From Roseomonas sp. GC11 (GTDB lineage Bacteria > Pseudomonadota > Alphaproteobacteria > Acetobacterales > Acetobacteraceae), in contig NZ_JANFNY010000054.1 in the NCBI RefSeq assembly GCF_024437745.1, positions 1-34,563 of the forward strand: a stretch of DNA of 34,563 bases, in the 5' to 3' direction. Positions within the stretch are counted from its first letter, which is position 1. The number at the start of each line of letters is the position of its first letter. A program made the position numbers and the translations under genes. Below the pieces are notes generated by a model that saw only the letters and a list, made by a program, of their open reading frames with translations, was not told where the DNA came from and ran no database searches. Positions 30,503 to 34,563 of the stretch are shown piece after piece.

Positions 30503-31517
30503 CGACACCCCCCAGACCACCAGCGGACAACCCACCGGCACCACGCCGGAAGGCCCCTTCACCCTCACCGCCGGGCCGGCCGATGCGGGCAACCGCCTCG
30601 ACCGCTTCCTGGCGGCGGGGATAGGCACGCTGTCGCGCTCGCGCGTCAAGGCGCTGATCGAAGCCGGGCATGTCCGCCGCGACGGCCAGCCCGCCACCGA
30701 CCCTTCCGAGGCCATCCGCCCCGGCGCCACCTATGTCCTGGCCCCCCCCGCCGCCGCCCCGGCCACGCCCCAGGCGCAGGACATCCCCCTCACCGTGCTG
30801 TTCGAGGACCGCCACCTGATCGTGCTGGACAAGCCGGCCGGGCTGGTCGTCCACCCCGCGCCGGGCAACCAGGACGGCACCCTGGTCAATGCCCTGCTCG
30901 CCCATGCGGGGGAGGAGCTGACGGGCATCGGCGGCGAGAGGCGCCCGGGCATCGTCCACCGGCTGGACAAGGACACCTCCGGCGTCATGGTCGTGGCCAA
31001 GAGCGAGGTGGCCCACACCACCCTCTCCGCCGCCTTCGCCAGCCGCGACCTGGAGCGCGCCTATCTGGCGCTGGCCTGGGGCCTGCCCAGCCCCGCCGCG
31101 GGCGAAGTGGACGCCGATATCGGCCGCCACCCGACGGACCGCAAACGCATGGCCGTCGTCACCCGCAACGGCAAGCACGCCCTGACGCGCTACAGCACCG
31201 AGCGCGCCTTCGGCACCAGTTGCGCCCTGTTACGCTGCCGCCTCGCGACGGGGCGGACGCACCAGATTCGCGTGCACCTGTCGCATATCGGCCATCCGCT
31301 GGTGGGGGACCCGGTCTATCTGCGCCGCCTCCCCGCCGCCGCGCGCGGCCTGCCCGAGGCGGCGCGCGATGCCCTGCTGGCCTTCCCGCGCCAGGCCCTG
31401 CATGCGGAAACCCTTGGTTTTCATCATCCGGTGACGGGGGCGATGCTACGCTTCCACGCGCCGCTGCCGCCGGACATGCAGGCCCTCCTCACATTACTGG
31501 ATGGTAACCCGGGGTAA
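30489..31517 (+). CDS. rluD: RluA-family 23S rRNA pseudouridine synthase (RluD-like)
   Basis: 342 residues. An S4 RNA-binding domain (GNRLDRFLAAG, then SRSRVKALIEAGHVRRDG) is followed by the pseudouridine synthase domain. The catalytic motif is GIVHRLDKDTSGVMVVAK, with the aspartate in HRLDKDTSG. Later motifs TGRTHQIRVHLSHIGHPLVGD are also typical. RluD modifies helix 69 of 23S rRNA; other RluA members are possible. There is no good ATG: TTG 30489 gives MSARTD and is preferred, while ATG 30456 lies further inside the divergent gene. A terminator follows at 31518, then rpoH. Confidence 0.92.
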   Translation: MSARTDTPQTTSGQPTGTTPEGPFTLTAGPADAGNRLDRFLAAGIGTLSRSRVKALIEAGHVRRDGQPATDPSEAIRPGATYVLAPPAAAPATPQAQDIPLTVLFEDRHLIVLDKPAGLVVHPAPGNQDGTLVNALLAHAGEELTGIGGERRPGIVHRLDKDTSGVMVVAKSEVAHTTLSAAFASRDLERAYLALAWGLPSPAAGEVDADIGRHPTDRKRMAVVTRNGKHALTRYSTERAFGTSCALLRCRLATGRTHQIRVHLSHIGHPLVGDPVYLRRLPAAARGLPEAARDALLAFPRQALHAETLGFHHPVTGAMLRFHAPLPPDMQALLTLLDGNPG

Positions 31518-31543
31518 CCCGACTATTACAGTCGGGATTTTCT
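31518..31543 (+). terminator. Rho-independent terminator after rluD
   Basis: CCCGACT pairs with AGTCGGG around ATTAC, followed by ATTTTCTT. It begins at the base after the rluD stop and separates rluD from rpoH. Confidence 0.88.
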
Positions 31544-31745
31544 TGCGCAACCGCGCGCGGAGAGGTAGCGTTCCCCTGTCGCCAACGCCGGGTGCCACCA
31601 CCATGGCGCGGCCGCCGGGCCTGGGCCCCTCCTGTGAACGGGGACCAGGGCGGCGCGTCAGGGCCCGTGCGGAGGGGCGACCCGGAACTTGAGCCGGGGA
31701 TCGCCGTCACAGGGGCTCCCGGCCGGTGCAGGAGGCAATTGCAGT

Positions 31746-32636
31746 ATGGCTGCCACGACCTCGTCGATGATCCCGATCGCCCCTGAGGGCAATCTCTCCC
31801 GCTACCTGCAGGAGATCCGTAAGTTCCCCATGCTGTCGCCGGAGGAAGAACTCCGCCTGGCGAAGGAATGGAAGGAGCAGGGAAACCAGCAGGCCGCGCA
31901 TCGCCTCGTTACCTCCCACCTGCGCCTCGTCGCCAAGATCGCCATGGGCTACCGCGGCTACGGCCTGCCCGTGGGCGAGCTGATCAGCGAGGGCAATGTC
32001 GGGATGATGCAGGCGGTCCGCCGTTTCGACCCCGACCGTGGCTTCCGTCTGGCCACATATGCCATGTGGTGGATCCGCGCCGCGATCCAAGAGTACATCC
32101 TGCATTCCTGGTCGCTCGTGAAGATGGGCACCACCGCCGCGCAGAAGAAGCTGTTCTTCAACCTGCGCCGGCTGAAGGGCCAGATGGCCGCCCTGGAGGA
32201 GGGCGACCTCCAGCCCGAGCAGGTGGAGAAGATCGCCCGCGTCCTCCAGGTGCCGGAACAGGACGTCGTCTCCATGAACCGGCGCCTCGCCTCGCCCGAC
32301 AACTCGCTGAACGCGCCCGTCCGCGCCGACAGCGAGGGCGAGTGGCAGGACTGGCTGGTGGATGAAAGCGAGAGCCAGGAAACCGAGATCGCCGAACGGC
32401 AGGACATGTCCAACCGCCGCCAGCTTCTCGGCGCCGCGCTGAAGACGCTGAACGAGCGGGAACGCCACATCCTGATCGAGCGCCGCCTGAAGGACGAGCC
32501 GACCACGCTGGAAGAACTCTCGCAGCAGTACAACATCAGCCGCGAGCGCGTCCGCCAGATCGAGGTCCGCGCCTTCGAGAAGCTCCAGAAGAGCATGAAG
32601 ACGCAGATCATGGAGCGCCGGCTGGCGGTGGACTGA
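31746..32636 (+). CDS. rpoH: RNA polymerase heat-shock sigma factor RpoH
   Basis: 296-residue sigma-32. Region 2 contains the core-binding and -10 recognition helices (FDPDRGFRLATYAMWWIRAA, about 94-113). The RpoH box QKKLFFNLR at 133-141 identifies it as sigma-32 rather than RpoD or RpoS. Region 4 ends with the HTH LEELSQQYNISRERVRQIEV. ATG 31746 follows AGGAGG at 9 nt. The 200-nt upstream region after the rluD terminator is GC-rich and could form a structured leader, as in temperature-controlled rpoH mRNAs, but I cannot show a specific thermosensor. Two module C hairpins lie downstream. Confidence 0.96.
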   Translation: MAATTSSMIPIAPEGNLSRYLQEIRKFPMLSPEEELRLAKEWKEQGNQQAAHRLVTSHLRLVAKIAMGYRGYGLPVGELISEGNVGMMQAVRRFDPDRGFRLATYAMWWIRAAIQEYILHSWSLVKMGTTAAQKKLFFNLRRLKGQMAALEEGDLQPEQVEKIARVLQVPEQDVVSMNRRLASPDNSLNAPVRADSEGEWQDWLVDESESQETEIAERQDMSNRRQLLGAALKTLNERERHILIERRLKDEPTTLEELSQQYNISRERVRQIEVRAFEKLQKSMKTQIMERRLAVD

Positions 32637-32801
32637 AAAAGTCCGACAAAAAAGCCCGGGGGAATGAATTCCCCCGGACCCCCATCTTTTTTCTTTCAGG
32701 CTGCCGCCGTCTCCCGTCCAGGCGGGACGCCAAACTGACGGCGGGGTCCGGGGTGGCCCTGCCACCCCGGCGGGGGCCAGGGGGCAGAGCCCCCTGACAC
32801 G
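32637..32801. repeat. Convergent intergenic repeat block (C, B, C and a third hairpin)
   Basis: CCGGGGGAATgaATTCCCCCGG is at 32656-32677, block B at 32698-32738 (identical to 2236-2276), CCGGGGTGGCcctGCCACCCCGG at 32748-32770, and AGGGGGCagaGCCCCCT at 32779-32795. The block sits between convergent rpoH and purA, so at least one hairpin should terminate each gene. Confidence 0.88.
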
Positions 32802-34091
32802 TCACCCCGCGAAGGGATCGCTCACCAGAATGGTGTCGTCGCGCTCCGGCGAGGTGGAGAGCAGCGTCACCGGCGCTTCCACCAGTTCCTCGATCCGCTT
32901 CACATACTTGATCGCCGTGGCCGGCAGTTCGGCCCAGGAGCGCGCGCCCTGGGTGGACTGGCTCCAGCCTTCCAGCGTCTCATAGATCGGCTCCGCCTTC
33001 GCCTGGGCGGCGGCGGCGGCGGGGAGGCGCTTCACCACCTCGCCATCGATCCGGTAGCCGGTGCAGATCTTCAGCTCGGAGAGGCCGTCCAGCACATCGA
33101 GCTTGGTCAGGGCCAGGCCCTGGATGCCGCCCACCTTCACCGCCTGGCGCACCAGGCAGGCATCGAACCAGCCGCAGCGGCGCGGCCGGCCGGTGACGGT
33201 GCCGAATTCGCGGCCCCGCTCGCCCAGGCGCTTGCCGATCTCGTCGAACAGCTCGGTCGGGAAGGGGCCGGAGCCGACGCGGGTGGTGTAGGCCTTGGCG
33301 ATGCCCAGCACCATGCCGACGCTGTGCGGGCCGATGCCCGCGCCCGCCGCCGCGTTGCCCGCCACCGTGTTGGAGGAGGTGACGAAGGGATAGGTGCCGT
33401 GGTCCACATCCAGCATCACCGCCTGCGCGCCCTCGAAGAGCACGCGCCGGCCGGCGATGCGGGCCTCGTCGAGGCGCTCCCACACCGCCTCGGCATAGGG
33501 CAGCAGCTTGGGCGCCAGGGCCAGCAGCTTGTCCAGCAGGTCCTGCTTCTCGAAGGTCTCGGCGCCGAGGCCCTTCAGCAGGGTGTTGTGGTGCAGCAGC
33601 AGCTCGTCGAGCTTGGCCGAGAGGGTCTCCGGCTCGGCGAGGTCACAGAGGCGGATGGCGCGGCGGGCCACCTTGTCCTCATAGGCCGGGCCGATGCCGC
33701 GGCCGGTGGTGCCGATCTTGGCGGCGCCACGGGCCTCCTCGCGCGCCTTGTCGATCGCCGGATGCAGCGGCAGGATCAGCGGCGTGTTCTCGGCGATGCG
33801 CAGATTGTGCGGGCCGACATCAAGGCCCTGCCCGCGCACGCGGGAAATCTCGGAGAGCAGGGCGTCGGGGTCGAGCACCACGCCATTGCCGATGACGCCG
33901 AGCTTGCCGCGCACCACGCCGGAGGGCAGCAGCGACAGCTTGTAGGTCTGGTTCCCCACCACCAGGGTATGGCCGGCATTGTGGCCACCCTGGAAGCGGA
34001 CGACGACATCCGCCCGGCTGGCCAGCCAGTCAACGACCTTGCCCTTGCCTTCGTCGCCCCACTGGGCGCCGATCACGGCGACATTGGCCAT
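32802..34091 (-). CDS. purA: Adenylosuccinate synthetase
   Basis: 429-residue enzyme joining IMP and aspartate with GTP, the first committed step to AMP. The P-loop-like segment QWGDEGKGK holds catalytic D13 and K16, and GGHNAGH holds H41. [13 protein letters not shown] and the C-terminal guanine site TKLDVLDGL are present, and the length is normal. ATG 34091 lies 2 nt after the hisZ stop, so the two genes form an operon, a common pairing in Rhodospirillales and Acetobacteraceae. The stop abuts the repeat block shared with rpoH. Confidence 0.98.
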   Translation of the reverse strand: MANVAVIGAQWGDEGKGKVVDWLASRADVVVRFQGGHNAGHTLVVGNQTYKLSLLPSGVVRGKLGVIGNGVVLDPDALLSEISRVRGQGLDVGPHNLRIAENTPLILPLHPAIDKAREEARGAAKIGTTGRGIGPAYEDKVARRAIRLCDLAEPETLSAKLDELLLHHNTLLKGLGAETFEKQDLLDKLLALAPKLLPYAEAVWERLDEARIAGRRVLFEGAQAVMLDVDHGTYPFVTSSNTVAGNAAAGAGIGPHSVGMVLGIAKAYTTRVGSGPFPTELFDEIGKRLGERGREFGTVTGRPRRCGWFDACLVRQAVKVGGIQGLALTKLDVLDGLSELKICTGYRIDGEVVKRLPAAAAAQAKAEPIYETLEGWSQSTQGARSWAELPATAIKYVKRIEELVEAPVTLLSTSPERDDTILVSDPFAG

Positions 34092-34093
34092 GG

Positions 34094-34563
34094 CTACGCG
34101 ATCTCCTCGATGGGCGCGGCGTCCTGGCCGCGCAGGATGTGGCCGCAGCGCAGCCGCTGCGGCGTGTCGGCGGATGAAAGGGCCGCCACCGTGATAAAAC
34201 CTTGTTCGCGCAGCCGCGCCGCCGCCGCCGGGTCCGTGCCCCGCGGCAGGAAGACGCGCGGGCGGGCCACCGGGGCGGCGGCCGCGCGGCGCAGCGCGTC
34301 GGGATAGAGGGTCATGCCGGTCGCCGGTTCCTCGCCGCTGCGGTAGCGGCCGCCGCGCGCCAGCTCCCCGGTGGCGCCGGGGCCGTAGAGGGTGAAGGCC
34401 ACCCCCACATGATAATGCAGGCCGCGGAACTCCACCGGGTCCAGCGTGATGCGCAGCCCCGGCGCGCGGGCGCGGATGGCGGCGATGACGGCGGCGGCAT
34501 TGTCGGCGATGGCGCGGGCGGCGGGCGGCAGGTCGGCGGCGGCCAGGGCGGCCAGCGCGCCAT
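34094..34563 (-). CDS. hisZ: ATP phosphoribosyltransferase regulatory subunit HisZ, C-terminal part
   Basis: 156 codons, open at the window edge and ending at 34094. HisZ is a catalytically inactive histidyl-tRNA synthetase paralogue that activates the short form of HisG in histidine synthesis. Visible features are the HisRS-like motif 3 area [19 protein letters not shown] and the strand pair [16 protein letters not shown]. The last 60 residues form the short terminal domain. The N-terminal part lies outside the window. It is followed by purA with a 2-nt gap. Confidence 0.85.
   Translation of the reverse strand, partial: GALAALAAADLPPAARAIADNAAAVIAAIRARAPGLRITLDPVEFRGLHYHVGVAFTLYGPGATGELARGGRYRSGEEPATGMTLYPDALRRAAAAPVARPRVFLPRGTDPAAAARLREQGFITVAALSSADTPQRLRCGHILRGQDAAPIEEIA

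Noticed and set aside
31544-31745. RNA thermosensor in the rpoH leader
   Set aside because: The region is GC-rich enough to fold many ways, but no stem clearly covering the ribosome site and start could be identified by eye.

Overview
The window is high-GC chromosomal DNA, most probably from an alphaproteobacterium of the Acetobacteraceae, Roseomonas-like. This is inferred from the hisZ-purA and rluD-rpoH pairs, an FeS-cluster photolyase, a ligase-associated helicase/PdeM pair, and poly(T)/poly(A) intergenic hairpins in very GC-rich sequence. No species-level marker is present.

Layout, left to right. At 1-920 (minus) is the N-terminal part of a membrane sensor, probably a chemoreceptor. At 1087-2159 are two overlapping paralogous lipoprotein genes. 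At 2350-8089 is a repair block: DEXH helicase, PdeM phosphoesterase, class I photolyase and a second metallophosphatase, the last three joined by 4-nt overlaps. At 8234-9757 (minus) are a dapA-like gene and a degenerate methyltransferase-like gene. At 10030-12071 an LldR-type regulator is divergent from lldD. At 12140-15838 (minus) are a full chemoreceptor and an FeS (6-4) photolyase. At 15954-17287 (minus) are an SDR and a DUF6134 protein. At 17415-20123 are SixA, a CHAD protein and an SNase-fold protein. Citrate synthase lies at 20477-21781 with a strong terminator, followed by an unrecognised gene and a 162-bp MITE with a TCA target duplication.

At 23117-29827 is a 6.7-kb integrated element bounded by an 18-bp direct repeat. 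The right copy is the 3' end of a tRNA-Glu(CTC) gene. Its content is: P4-type integrase, a small unknown gene, an excisionase-like HTH protein, three overlapping small unknown genes, a RepA-type ATPase, an array of ACTCCCCA iterons with a large hairpin, a double-HTH small-terminase-like gene, a 46-codon start of a phage structural-type gene, and a decayed TauE/SafE pseudogene. Integrase, excisionase, replication ATPase, iterons and TerS without large terminase, portal or capsid is the layout of a phage satellite (PICI-like). A deletion-derived prophage remnant is the main alternative. This is the most interesting object in the window.

Right of the tRNA lie a DUF2256 protein whose start abuts an intergenic repeat, a DUF6476 membrane protein head-to-head with rluD, rpoH, and a purA/hisZ operon (minus) leaving the window.

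A second theme is a family of mosaic intergenic repeats: a poly(T)/poly(A) hairpin, a 41-bp GC-rich block, a C/G-rich terminator-like hairpin and a CTTCTTTTTC hairpin. They sit mainly at gene 3' ends in variable combinations and in places supply gene ends, for example the helicase stop codon lies in a hairpin loop.
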